From Daedaleopsis sinensis (Eukaryota; Basidiomycota; Agaricomycetes; Polyporales; Polyporaceae), in contig CM066302.1 in the NCBI GenBank assembly GCA_033807695.1, positions 620,001 to 684,000 of the forward strand: a stretch of 64,000 bases of DNA, read 5' to 3'. This document shows positions 1 to 11,354 of this stretch, one piece after another (the stretch's first letter is position 1; each line of letters begins with the position of its first letter). The position numbers and the translations under genes are program-made. A model generated the notes under the pieces. That model saw only the letters and a list, made by a program, of their open reading frames with translations, was not told where the DNA came from and did no database searches.

Positions 1-930
1 CTGAAGCAGATGTCCAGACCGCTTCATACCCTTTCATGGTGGCACGCTCTGACTACTGACAGTGTGAAGCGACTAAGCACATCAACGCGATAATCACACT
101 CTCGGAGGTTGAAGCTGCAACGGTGTGCTATCGCTTCAGCAATGAGCGCTGAGCCCTATACGTACGCCGTCGAGGGCACTGAATCGGGGAGGGCATCGCT
201 TCAGCAGAGAGCGCAAGAGGCCTGAAGCGGTCTGCAGCAGCTTCAGCGGAGAACACTCAATGGCGTCGAGGGCACTTAAGCGGTCTGCAGCCGCTTCAGC
301 GGAGAACGCTTGATGCCGTCGAGGGCACTGAAGCGGTGTAGTATCCCTTCAGCGGATTGCGCTAGACGGCGTCGGGGGTCCTGAAGCGGCGGTCTCGATT
401 GCTTCAGCGGACAACGGTGTCGCTTGACCTGAAGCGGTGTGCAGTCGATGTAGCGTAGAATAATCACTTCAGCGGTGAGCCGGTCAATGGGATATGGTCG
501 AGTCGCTGAAGCGGTGTCCTTCCAATTCAGGGACCAGTGCTGTACGCGGTATAGGCACTGAAGTGATGACTGTGCCCTTCAGCCACGAGCTGGCGGCGAG
601 GGTGTATAGCTGAAGCCGTGTGCGTGCGCTTCAGTGGGGAGGGAGTTGTCCGGGCGGGATTGCTGGTGCCGAAGTAGTGTGAGGTGAGTAGTCCCTTCAG
701 CGGCGAGCCGTCGACGGGCCGGGAGTGCTGGCCTCACTGAAGGAGTCAGGAACCGCTCCAGGGGCTTTCGCAGACCGCCCGATAGGGCTTTTCTGGGTAG
801 GTTGCCGTTCCAGCGGCGAGCTAGTGATGACGGAGCTGAAGGGGAGGGATATAAACCGCTTCAGCGGTGACCAGTTGGCCCTGCCACGGGCAAGTGCTGA
901 AGCGTTGTCTCGCTGTAGCTGAAGGGCCTC
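1..930. repeat. Degenerate palindromic minisatellite, ~53-bp period
   Basis: The stretch is built from diverged copies of a unit carrying CTGAAGCGG and, 10-18 bases later, its partial complement CTTCAGCGG. Exact CTGAAGCGG occurs at 222, 328, 381, 429 and 506. Exact CTTCAGCGG occurs at 241, 294, 347, 402, 467, 695 and 859. Between about 222 and 381 the copies step by exactly 53 bases and share a linker ending in GTCGAGGGCA. Further right the spacing decays and copies become diverged. Each good unit can fold into a hairpin, stem GAAGCGG/CCGCTTC around a CTGCAG centre. No reading frame runs through it. The left edge lies outside the window, so total array length is unknown. Confidence 0.8.
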
Positions 931-3681
931 CCGCACCACTACTATTGCTGGTACTTATTCCGGCGAGTAACGAAAGCGCGTGATCCTACATAGATGCGTC
1001 AGTAACAATGACCACCTCCCTAAGGAGCCCTATCCTCACGTCTGCACTGGTCCTCAGCTGAAGCAATACGATGTGTCACTGAATCGTTCCTTTGCCACTG
1101 AAGCGTTGCGGTGAAGCGCAATTAGATAGCTTTCTAGTCGCCTGTGCTCAATCAGTGAACTTACTAATACTATAAAACACTTGCACCTTAGTATACCGGG
1201 TTATGGAGGGCTATCATCGAGAGCGGATTGTGATAGTACTTATGCTATGGAGATAGTACGTAGCTGGTACGTAGTACGCTCTGAACATGCTCCCCTTTCA
1301 TCACTGTGGCGTTGATGCCACGGCGGGTGGGCGCTGTGTGCCTGGCGTCCGCCATCATCCGCCGGAATCCGTCGGAATCCGGCGGAAGATGCCCCATGGT
1401 TCAAGTGTTCTCACTAGCAATCTGCGTTACCAAGTAATATGTCTGACGGTGGTCGGGATAGGCATGGGCCTACATACATGATCCACACACGACGGGACCA
1501 GCACCGGGCCCGTACCAGGCTGCCGGTATGCCGGCTGCCGGCTAATGCCGGTCTTCGAGCGCGTCTCCGAGTCCGACTCGGAACGATTCCGAAGACACTG
1601 GCAGTGACCATGTTCAAGTTGCTGGTATATGAGTAGCTGCTGAAGGCTGCACTGGCAAGTCATATCGCTAATATTGTAAGTACATAATTTATCTCCATAT
1701 ACCCTGGAGAGCTCGCAACATGATGTTATTCATCGCAGATAGTACTACTAATTTAAATAATACCCCAGATACGGCATAGGCGAAGTTGAACATGCCCTTC
1801 AAACGACTAGCAATGACCTCAGTCTCGGGCTCATCTGGGTATGAATCCTCGTCGAACGCGTCTCCGGTGAAACAGATCATAGGCCCCTAGTCGCCGTCAG
1901 ATGCGCTTCGCGTGCCAGTGGGCGAAGGAGAAGCATCCGGGGATGGAGCACGACAGCTCGGGAAATGTGAGTCTCATCCCTTCGCATAACTTCTCAGGCA
2001 AGCCGACTCTATGAACGACATGATCTTCGGTACACGAAGATGCGACTCGAAGGAGGTCAACCTGAAGACGGAAGTGTTCGAGCTGTTCGGACTCGACCCG
2101 ACGTGGCGGAATGTCGACCACTAGTGTGCCCGCCACGCCCTATAGAAAGGTCCGTCGTATCAACAGTTCTTTGTCTTCAACGGCTCTGCTTGCGCTGTAT
2201 CCATGTTTTGTAGTTTTCGCTACGCTCTACGTAAGTCTATGTGCTCCATCATGTCCCGCGACTGACGTCTTCTCTTTCAGGTATACTACTCGTACACGAA
2301 CAATCAAATATTATTCTATGCTCTGCCTCGACACATTCGCTCCCAGATGGAGCGTGGTCAGACCCACTCTTGCCTCTTAGAATGCAGACAAAATCATGGG
2401 CGCCTCCAGCCCCTAGCCCTTATATGTCTGTGGCCGGCCGCTAAGCTACTTCCTACAATGGCAGAACTAGCTATCTAAGGCTGAGACAACTAAATGTCTG
2501 TTATTGATGGAATTTCGACCGCTACACGATCCGGCTGCCAGACCGCAGCCTCAAAGCACTAGTACGTTGCTCCCCTCCTTGTTGATGTTCGTTCGGATCG
2601 GATGATGTACGTCGAAGACAGACTTCTCGAATTGCGATTGCGTACACTACGGGTCGTACAGGCTCAGACGGCACCAAGCTAATGAGAAGCGTCGACCACA
2701 GCCATCTCCCAAAGCAGCCTGACACTGAGCATCCGACCACAACTGGCAACATCCGAGTATGAGCTCGCTGCCGATGCGATATTCCGGACGGCATAGCGGC
2801 TAACAAAAGCACAAACGGACTGAATTCTAAAAGCGGGAGGTGACCTGCCGTCGTCGACCCCGTCTCTATTGCCGAATGCGGGGGACCGAAGCACAGGTAC
2901 GCTACGAGTGGCATGTCCCAAAGCTGCGCGGCCGGAGCACGTAGACAATGGCTGCTGCCGCGCCATGGCTCGCTGTGCGGGCAGTGCACGATTAGGATTA
3001 GATTGAGTGAGTACTATCACATTCCCATGTCTGACTGCTAATGCTCCACCTCTTGTGTGCCACCGTCTTCTCCAGCTGTATTTGGAATTTAATCCGGCGC
3101 CGGTGCCTGGAGCATGCACAATGGCCCAGCAATGCGACACGGTCACGTTGTGAGTGCCAAAGGCCTCTATGACGTGACGCGTCTGAGGCTAAAGCAATAC
3201 CTCGCTTTACTTTGCCCCTCGAGAAGCGCAAGATCTCAGGCTGCAGATCTATCGGACGTGCTTTCGCGTTCCACCAGCTTTTATGAGGCTCCCGGGTGCA
3301 CATGGAGGCTCTTACAACAATGCATCGGCCAAGGTACTTAAAGCTTCAGACTCTTTGCGACTTTGAACTCACCTTCCTTTGCTTCTCTCCCGTTCCGTTT
3401 CCGCTCAGTTATCGTGCCCTTAGGCCAGGACGTTGACCAGGTTATCCGGGTGGTATTGGCTCTCTGCAGACTTGCTGGTGCGTTCATCTCTTCATTTCTT
3501 GACTGCCAGGCTCGCCTCCTCGCACGTCGTTGGCTTTCGCGGTCTCCCTTCCAGTGTCCATGATTCTTGATCGTCGGTCTGATTTCGCTTCGTGCAGCGT
3601 CAGCGATCCTCCGTCTGTTTCTCCTTCCGAGTCACTACCCACATACCCGACTCTTATCGGTTCCACCGGCCCCTCCGTAAC
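931..3681. other. No supported gene; possible eroded coding remnants
   Basis: I see no gene here that can be closed with start, splice sites and stop. Short reading frames overlap on both strands without a recognisable domain. Around 1900-2122 (plus) two frame-shifted stretches have protein-like composition and may be remnants of an old gene. The last few hundred bases are pyrimidine-rich and are probably the promoter and leader of the HMG-box gene at 3682. Confidence 0.5.
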
Positions 3682-4890
3682 ATGGCTGGATATAATTTTC
3701 ATAACCACGAGATGCACGAGAGTGTCAACGCTCCCCAAGCAGAAGGTTATTACGGCAATGGCGTCATGAATCACAACGACCTACAAGACGACGATGTCGA
3801 CGGACCGGTGACTATACCGAATCCGTTTATCCTATTTCGGGGCGACAGTGGGAGGGGAAAGCCGGGCGCAGACCAGCCTAACGTCTCGAAGCGCTCCGGG
3901 GTTGCATGGAAGGACGACGCATCTATACGCAGGAAATACCAAGCGATCCACAAGCGCTATAAGCAGCATCCGGAGGAGTACGTCGCATGGCAGGAGTTGA
4001 AGGTACAGAATGGATACAAACCTGCACGCAAGCGGGGGAAGGGGAAGGGCAAGGGGAAGCCGACCCATGTGGAAGAGGCAGCGGCCAGCGGGGTGTCCAA
4101 GGGACGCGGGAAGTGGTCGAGGAATCGGAAGAATGAAGAAACTCTTCCACCTTGTCCCTCATTTGAAGCTACAGGGTCAGCTAGGATCCTCGCCGCGCCG
4201 CCGTTGTCCTACTCACACTCTCTTCCACCACTCACCTGTCTCGATTTCTGCTCGAGGGATATCTCCACTGATTCCTCCGACGTTCGTCTGGGGTTGTCTC
4301 CCGGAGTGGCTCTTCCTCCCATGGTCTCGGGGTCAAGAACCATGGTGTCGTACCAGAGCCTTCCCTCCACATCGGCCGTGTACCATGCATCACCTCACAT
4401 GATGCCGGTCTCTCAAGATACCTCCTCGTTCCCCGCCACCACTGGATGGAACAGCAATGACCAATACGCGCCGCTCAACCTTCCCGCATCTCAGGCAGCA
4501 GGAGAGTCGTCGTCTTCCTCTCCGCCAATTCAGGGCGGTTATGTCCTCCCCCAAGCATCGTATGGCCTCCAAAACTGGCAACACTCTCTTATCCCCGACG
4601 CGTCGAGCGAGTCCGGATCCTACGCGGCAACCGGGAGCGATAGCGGCTCCGAGTTCTCGCTCCCTCCGACCCCGGGCCTGGCATACCTCGTTGGCCAGTG
4701 GCACCCGTTCGAAGGTCCCGCCTGCGACTCATCTGTGCCGCAGCAGCAGGGCGTGCTGTACCCTATCTTCCATGAGGCTATGGACTTCACCGATGAGGCC
4801 CGCGAGCCGGCGCAATGGCCTCCAGTGATCTCAAACGACTCAGTAGCCGTGGTATACGAGTACTCGTCCTACTACCATCCTGCGTGGTGA
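3682..4890 (+). CDS. HMG-box domain protein
   Basis: Single-exon protein of 402 aa, likely a nuclear DNA-binding regulator. The HMG-like box spans roughly residues 45-112. It opens with IPNPFILFR, which matches the fungal pattern of Pro, then F-I-L-F/Y-R. It continues with a Trp in GVAWKDD, a helix-like RRKYQAIHKRYKQHPEEY, and ends in a basic tail RKRGKGKGKGK that would contact DNA or act as a nuclear signal. The rest is Ser/Pro/Gly-rich and probably disordered. I chose ATG 3682 because the frame upstream is open only by chance and has no good start. The box is shorter and more diverged than SOX or MATA boxes, so target and role are unknown. In agaricomycetes mating type is set by homeodomain and pheromone loci, so I do not call it a mating-type gene. 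Confidence 0.75.
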   Translation: MAGYNFHNHEMHESVNAPQAEGYYGNGVMNHNDLQDDDVDGPVTIPNPFILFRGDSGRGKPGADQPNVSKRSGVAWKDDASIRRKYQAIHKRYKQHPEEYVAWQELKVQNGYKPARKRGKGKGKGKPTHVEEAAASGVSKGRGKWSRNRKNEETLPPCPSFEATGSARILAAPPLSYSHSLPPLTCLDFCSRDISTDSSDVRLGLSPGVALPPMVSGSRTMVSYQSLPSTSAVYHASPHMMPVSQDTSSFPATTGWNSNDQYAPLNLPASQAAGESSSSSPPIQGGYVLPQASYGLQNWQHSLIPDASSESGSYAATGSDSGSEFSLPPTPGLAYLVGQWHPFEGPACDSSVPQQQGVLYPIFHEAMDFTDEAREPAQWPPVISNDSVAVVYEYSSYYHPAW

Positions 4891-5547
4891 GGGCCGCGCA
4901 TCCTTCACACACCATCACCTCGTCTGTCCCCTCCGACTGCTCGCTCGCAGTGGGCTGCGTCTACATTTCCATACCCGAATACTATCACCTCTTCGCCGTC
5001 ATTGATTCCATCATTCTTCCCTTCCTCCCATCTATACTCTATCGCGCTGCTAGTTTCCCTCGTCTCTTGGCCGTTGGTATCCTATTTCACCGCATTCTCT
5101 AGTATACCCCTACAAGACGCTCTGTTAGTACTAACTCATCCCCTTTTTTGCCATGTGCTCTATGTTCAATCTAATTCACCACAGTACTACTAGTAGCCCT
5201 TTGTACGGTTTTGTTCCTCGTTACCGTAGCGTTATGTGATCTACGACTGATTCGTGAAGTTCTTGGCTCGTCTCGTACTACAACGTCCGTCATTGAGACA
5301 GTGTGCGGGTGTCCTTCGAGAGGGAGAAGTGAGTAGCCATGCACGGGTTCGAACTTTCCTCCTCGGGCCACAGGAACGGCATTTGCCGGCAGCTCTATCA
5401 CAGGACATACTTACACTGCTTCAGCGTCCTCTACTAGTACTCACCACTTACTATCACCCTCACACCACACTATTAGTGAGTACAATCGAATCGGCACATT
5501 TGTTAAGATGAGGAGACTTTTCTTGCCAGACATCAAATCGTTCGAAC
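4891..5547. other. Intergenic, 3' and 5' UTR sequence
   Basis: Pyrimidine-rich sequence between the HMG-box stop and the diphosphate synthase start. No closed gene was found. A GGTTCGAAC string at 5346 resembles a tRNA T-loop but lacks the rest of a tRNA. Confidence 0.5.
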
Positions 5548-7002
5548 ATGTCGAGCACTCATGCTGGCAGTCCGAGTCGCAGGAAGCTCGACGTCACAAA
5601 GATCTTGACAGATTCTGGGGAGAGTTGGTCCGATTCAAACGAAGCCGTTAGATCCATTTTGACCAGGAATACGAAGTCGATGTTGATAGAACATACCTCA
5701 GGCGCTGCTAGAACCGCTGGTGCATGTTCAATCAGTCCCTGGCAAGGATATCCGAGGACAAATGATCGAGGCCTTCAACGCATGGTTGAACGTTCCTGAA
5801 GACAAGCTGAAGGTGATCTCCCGCGTCGTCAGCATGCTGCACAATGCGAGCCTGCTGTATGTTGGATAGGAGCGTCCCTCAGTCAGCGACTTATTATACT
5901 ATGCTGTAGCGTCGATGACATCGAAGATGATGCCCAGCTACGGCGAGGTATTCCAGGTCCGTCCATTGATCACACTCCCTTGATGATACGGTGAGCCTAA
6001 TTCTCCGTAGTCGCGCACAAGATCTATGGTGTCCCACAAACAATCAACTCGGCCAACTATGCATACTTCCTCGCGTACCAAGAGCTGTTCGCGCTCCGCT
6101 CTGGAGTAGGGGTAGACATTGATGCAATCGACGCTCAGAAGCGTCTAATACCATTCAAGGAGCTGGATAGAATCGTCACCGGTGTGTGGTCTAACTCTTT
6201 GCGTAGCCGTATCTGCGTCTGATCGATACCATGTTAGACGAGCTGTTATCCTTACACCGTGGGCAAGGTCTCGAACTATTATGGCGCGACTCTCTGCAGT
6301 GTCCCTCGCAGGAAGAATATATCGCTATGGTGAATAATAGTATGTACTTTGTGCTGCCACCTCCATGTTGATGACCAGACTACGCGCAGAAACCGGCGGT
6401 TTGTTCCGTGTAGGGATCAAACTGATGATGGCGTGCTCTACGACCAACATCGATGTGTAAGTCTTCGCTATCAATTCTGGGAAACAATCCTTGATCCTTA
6501 GCACAGAGACTTTGTCCCTCTTGTTAACCTATTCGGCGTATACTTCCAGATCCGAGACGACTACATGAATCTACAGAGCACTGAGGTTCGTGACCGTCAA
6601 AGTCCTGTCAATGTCTGCGCATGCATTCACATCGGGTGATAGTACGCCGACAACAAGGGTTTCGCTGAGGATTTGACCGAAGGAAAGTTCTCTTTCCCAG
6701 TCGTTCATGGTGTCCGTGCAGACACATCGAATCGGAAAATACTCAGTGCGTCCATGCTTGCTGTCACCCACCTTCACTCATACGAGACCTCCCTTGTAGA
6801 CGTTCTCCAGAAGCGACCCACAACGCCGACGCTGAAGACGCATATCGTCTCATACCTCCGCGACCGCACGAAGTCCTTCGACTACACGCTTGATGTCATG
6901 GACGATCTCGAAGCACAGATCGGGTCGGAAATCCAGAGGCTCGGTGGCAATCCGAATCTGGAGAAGATCATGCAGGCCATGCACGTCGAGCGATCCGCGT
7001 AG
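5548..7002 (+). CDS. Geranylgeranyl diphosphate synthase (polyprenyl synthase)
   Basis: Nine exons: 5548-5646, 5702-5856, 5910-5956, 6011-6181, 6238-6339, 6390-6456, 6507-6585, 6643-6745 and 6800-7002, giving 341 aa in frame. The enzyme condenses isopentenyl diphosphate with farnesyl diphosphate to make C20 geranylgeranyl diphosphate, used for protein prenylation and terpenoids. The family signature is clear: PGKDIR near the N-terminus, [20 protein letters not shown] with the first Asp-rich motif, [28 protein letters not shown], the second motif QIRDDYMN (the DDxxN form of fungal GGPP synthases) and [10 protein letters not shown]. Length is usual for the family. No terpene cyclase or P450 is adjacent, so a housekeeping role is more likely than a biosynthetic cluster. 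Exon 1 is the least certain part; joining it gives NEAALLEPL, which fits the family. Confidence 0.9.
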
Positions 7003-10000
7003 ATCGCGCTGTCCGAATGTCACGAGATGCATGTCATATTCGCTCTGATTTCATACAAAGACACCCTCCACCGACATACAGGATACAATCTACACATACA
7101 ACATAGTTCAAACGCTGGTCAACACCGCCTGCGGTATAGGTGTTCAGATTGCGAATGAAACGTCCTGGGGTAATTGATTTGAACATCTGCCCCTCCAGGG
7201 GCCCCACATTCGTAAACCGAAATAAACGCATTGTAGGATGCGCTTATATCGCCGTTTACGACTGCACAGACCGAATATGAGGTGGGTGTTGACATCACGG
7301 TCAGATGAAGCACATGGCACTCACACGTCTATAAAAATGATAGTCTACAAGGTAAGGACCGGCATGGGCGGACCCCAGTCTACACTGGGACATCGTGCCC
7401 GATCCTATAGCCAGCCAAAGGACGATACAGTCAGGATCGGATGAGCAGTATGAACAGGAGACGTACAGGATTGCCTCTTGCGTCCTTCTGACTTGCCACG
7501 GGCGCGCCAGCGCGGGCGAAGCAATGAAGGATTGCGAGTGGTGAATGCATTGGAGAGATGACATGCCCGACCGCTCACTTCATATATATGCCTGCGAGCC
7601 GGGGCTGGTGCTGCAGCATGGTGTACGCTGCAGTTGTCACCCTCTGCAGCAAAGAACCCTCTATTCCTTGTCCTCGGTAGCTCTTCGATGCTGCAGCCAC
7701 GATGAGTTGACTTCTTTCTGGACTAGTGACTACACGTCGCTGCGGCAGCATGAATCTAGGCAGAAGTTCGATGCGTCGAATGTGAGGGATTAAGATGAGT
7801 ACCAAGGTGGGTGACACTGGTACAGTGGTACCAGAACATGAGATGTACGTTGTGGGTATTGATACAGGATACAGATACATGCAAGTGTACAGCGAACAAA
7901 TATAAAAAAGCTCCATGTTAGAACCCGGAAAGTTAGACGAGAGAAGCCCGCGCCGCCGCCCTAACAGCGCACCCGAGGCGAAGGCACGCGCACAACGCAA
8001 ATAGGAAGATGGGTGACCGCAACCGCGTCGCAGCACAGACATCCCGGCGACGAGCGACAGCGGGTCACCAGACCCGCCCCGACTCGCGCTCGAACGTCGC
8101 CCACGCCGCGCGAGTGCAGCTATCGCACCGCTCGTGGATCAGGCTCAGCACCCTCCGGCACTCGCGAGGAACCTGCAGCCGACCATCCGAGTTCCCGAGA
8201 GGAGCGCGAAGCCCCACGTTCCGGTTAGAACACCGAGGACAGATCCCGAGGAAAAAATAACAAGAGAGACACGCCCGATCAACATCCCGTTCTCGCGCGC
8301 AAATAGACTGACGCCTGGCGCTCACCTTCGAGCAGGTGCATGTCCGCTGCCCTGGCCGGTGCTTGTGCGCGGCGCTGAGCGCGCAACCCGGGGAGCCGCA
8401 GTCCGTCTTGTTCCCGCTCTCGTAGAGCTTGATGTAGTGCTGAGAGCGCGCCCGCGAACGTCCGGTCAGCGAGACCGATCCCGGGCGGAAAAGTGACGAA
8501 GGCAGACGAAGACGCACCTCACAGCCGCGGTGGTAGTTTCCGAAGCTGTCGTTAAATCCACCGAGGGCCAATCAGCACATGGGCACGAGGCGCGGAAGCC
8601 GCGACGCGTTGCTACTCACCACTCGATTTCGCACATTCTGTTGCTCGAAACGGAGGGCGAGCGAGTAACGCGACTGGCTGGCTGGCGGGGAGACAGACGG
8701 ATCGCCGTGCGGAGGTAAGTGCGGCAGCGGATGGAGAGTGAGAGTGATGGTAGTGTAGGGAAAGCCGGAGGTGTTTGTCCGTCGAGGGGGCTCTCCGGTA
8801 AAGGAGGATTGGTCTGAGCTGGACAGGGCAGCGAGCAGACCCTTAAGTAGTCTCCCGACCGCGAAAAATTACCTGCACTTACATGCCTGCGCGCCCGCCA
8901 TGCCTGCTCCGATCGTGTTCGCGAGCCGCGAACAGACGCAGACGGAGAGGCAGGCCTCAGGTGCCGCACCCGGGCTCTCGCGTTCTGTCTGCACCGTTCC
9001 GAACTCCCATTTCCGCCTCCGAACCAACGCCTATCTGGGGAGAAGGAGAAGAGCGAGAAGGTGCACCCCACAATTGGGTACAAGGGTCCTGTGCCACAGG
9101 CCGTCTGCAATTAGTCAGCCACGCGATGTCGCTCCACCACGCCCTAGCTGTGGGTACTGTGCATTTGTGTTGGGTGTCGAGTGCTTCGCGCTTGTAGAGT
9201 AGCTCCATCGCCCAGTTTGCGACGGAACGAGGAACACGAGCCTGCGTCGTGTGATCAGCACGCCGTGTCTGCCCACTCAATCAGAACTCGCCTTCCTTCT
9301 GATCCACCTGGTCGACCCGCCCGCCCAATGAGAGGCCCGCGTCTGCAAGTCCGTCATGATTCGCGGTGTGGCAGGATCGCTTTCAATGCGAGCAACCATT
9401 CGGCAAGCGATGCAGGGACGACGAGAGATGGTGGCCGCGGGACGGCAAGCAAACGTCCTCTGAACGCAAACGAGCAATCGGAGCACGCACGCCCGGCACA
9501 GAGCGAGGTGTCCTCCATGTTCTCGAGGGTCCGAGAACTGCGCACGGGACGACCATACGCACGGGCAGACCCTGAGCCTGAGGCCTGAACGCGGGCGGTT
9601 GCGATTTCCTTTCCCATACGGGATGCGGCCTCGATGCGGCCACACCGAACCGTACACGCGCCTGCATGTCGGACCGAATCTGCGGAGATGTACGTCCAGC
9701 CAGGAGCCCCGCGCCGTATCTCCGTGATATCCATCGGCCCAGTATGCGGCACTTGTTTCGTCCGTCGCATCCATTGCGGAGTCTCAGCGAGGCCCTCCGC
9801 TCCGGCAGCTGAAGCCGACGAGGCTGCGGAGGCGCAGGACGCGCTACGAACTCGTGTCGGGGACGGGCTTGGACGTGGAGGAGAGGTAGATCCCTCTGCG
9901 ATTGGCGGCAGATTGAGGGAAGCGGCTGTGTGCAGGCTAGAAGGACGATCAGTACAATGGTCGATGCAGTGCACGCTGTCAACGACGGACATACTCATAC

Positions 10001-11354
10001 CCTTGACCTCACAGTGACGACGAGGGATAAGCGTATTGGGGGACTGAGTCTGCTGCGTGCATGGTGTGCCCCGTAATAGCGTCTGTCAGACAAAATGCCG
10101 AGCGGTTCACGTTTGCCCAGGCTTGCGGCACGTCCGCAGGAATCGTCCCAGGTGGCCATCGATACCGGTGGTGACTGCTAAGTTGCGTCAGACGAGTGTC
10201 AGCGTCGACGTTTGCGCGCTCCGGGGGTGTCTGTCTGAGTATAGTCAGTGTGTCAACGTTTCAACGCCAACGAAAGCCCTCCCGGAGCCCCTGCAGCTTG
10301 GCTCACGCAAGATGGCCGAACACGCGCACCTCGGGACTCGGGCTCCCAGGGCTAGACTACGAAGCCGGCCCACCGCTACTTAGATCAATCAGCCTGTGAA
10401 TGGCAGGGGACGGTGCCCTGCTGCGACAGCCCGATGCAGAAAGCCGCCTGCAAGATCGGACGGAGTGCATGTGAAGCCCGAGGGGCAACGTCAAAAGCGC
10501 GACTTCGAGCTCGTACGGGGTCCGTACGGCGCAGACCGAATGGGTGCGTGGGCAATGGGACGTCCCGCGCTGCCGCCCCAAGGGACGCAGAAGCGCGGAG
10601 TTTACGTCCGCACGCCAGGGATCTAACTCCGAAGAAGCGCAAAATGAAGGAGGACGACGACGGGGAGATTCGAAGCGCATTATTAGCATCGTCCCGCGCC
10701 CCGACGCCGGTGGGATCGCGCACGCCGGCAACTGCCTCGCACACCAGCGTGTCGCGAGTACGTACGATAGCGCTCGTGGTCCACCAACCCATCTAGCACA
10801 GGGCACACGACCAGTCGTATTGCGCCCTTTCACCCGGCTCAACGTTCTCTCGACAGTGGACGGCCAAGACACTCGAAGGCAGCGAACGTGCGCTGCCAGA
10901 GCGGCCCAACAGTGTCGAAGGGATGGGGTAGTCATCAGGTCACCGACTCACCGCACCTCGCGTCCACGGTGCAGTCACGCGACCTGGTCCTCGCGAGGGC
11001 GATCTTGCGCAAACCAAGACCAGCCACGTCGTATCGGGCTGTTTCCTACCGATGTCCGACCTTTCAAGTACACGCAGAATGGTCTAGACCGGCAAGAGGC
11101 GGTCAAGACGCTTGGCCGACACACCCCGCTGACCGACAGCAGCGGTATGGGCAGGCGCCTCGAGGCCGGATCCTGGCCGCACGAGACACTTTACGCACGG
11201 TACGCGCTTCCGTCATCGAGAGCTTGCACGACAGCGTGCATACGACTGAATGAGGTATGCATTGTAGCAAGCAGACAGCCTAGTGAGCAGGCATCGGACG
11301 TCCGGTGCTAGCATTAGGCGCGTCTCTGCGGCGCATCCATTATGTACTCTTTCA
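7003..11354. other. 4.35-kb GC-rich stretch without a supported gene
   Basis: Between the GGPP synthase stop and the dehydrogenase stop I find no convincing gene on either strand. From about 8000 the GC and CpG content rises and long frames open on both strands at once (for example 9354-9998 minus against 9634-10017 plus, and 10544-11311 plus against 10357-10935 minus). That is what high GC produces by chance. None shows a domain, a splice-supported extension or a biased composition beyond Arg/Ser/Pro. A non-coding transcript or an eroded gene cannot be excluded. Confidence 0.5.

Noticed and set aside
1..930. CRISPR-like array
   Set aside because: The spacing is near 53 bp, but copies are diverged, inverted copies alternate with direct ones, and the sequence is from a fungus. 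It is a minisatellite.
5330..5370. tRNA gene suggested by GGTTCGAAC
   Set aside because: No A-box, acceptor stem or anticodon arm can be drawn around it on either strand.
5548..7002. Terpenoid biosynthetic cluster around the GGPP synthase
   Set aside because: The neighbours are an HMG-box gene and gene-free DNA. No cyclase, P450 or transferase is nearby.
9354..9998. 214-codon minus-strand frame
   Set aside because: It overlaps long frames in other frames and on the plus strand in GC-rich DNA, is low in complexity, and has no motif.
10544..11311. 255-codon plus-strand frame
   Set aside because: Arg/Ser/Thr-rich composition typical of antisense or GC-rich non-coding DNA, no domain, and opposed by a 192-codon frame on the other strand.
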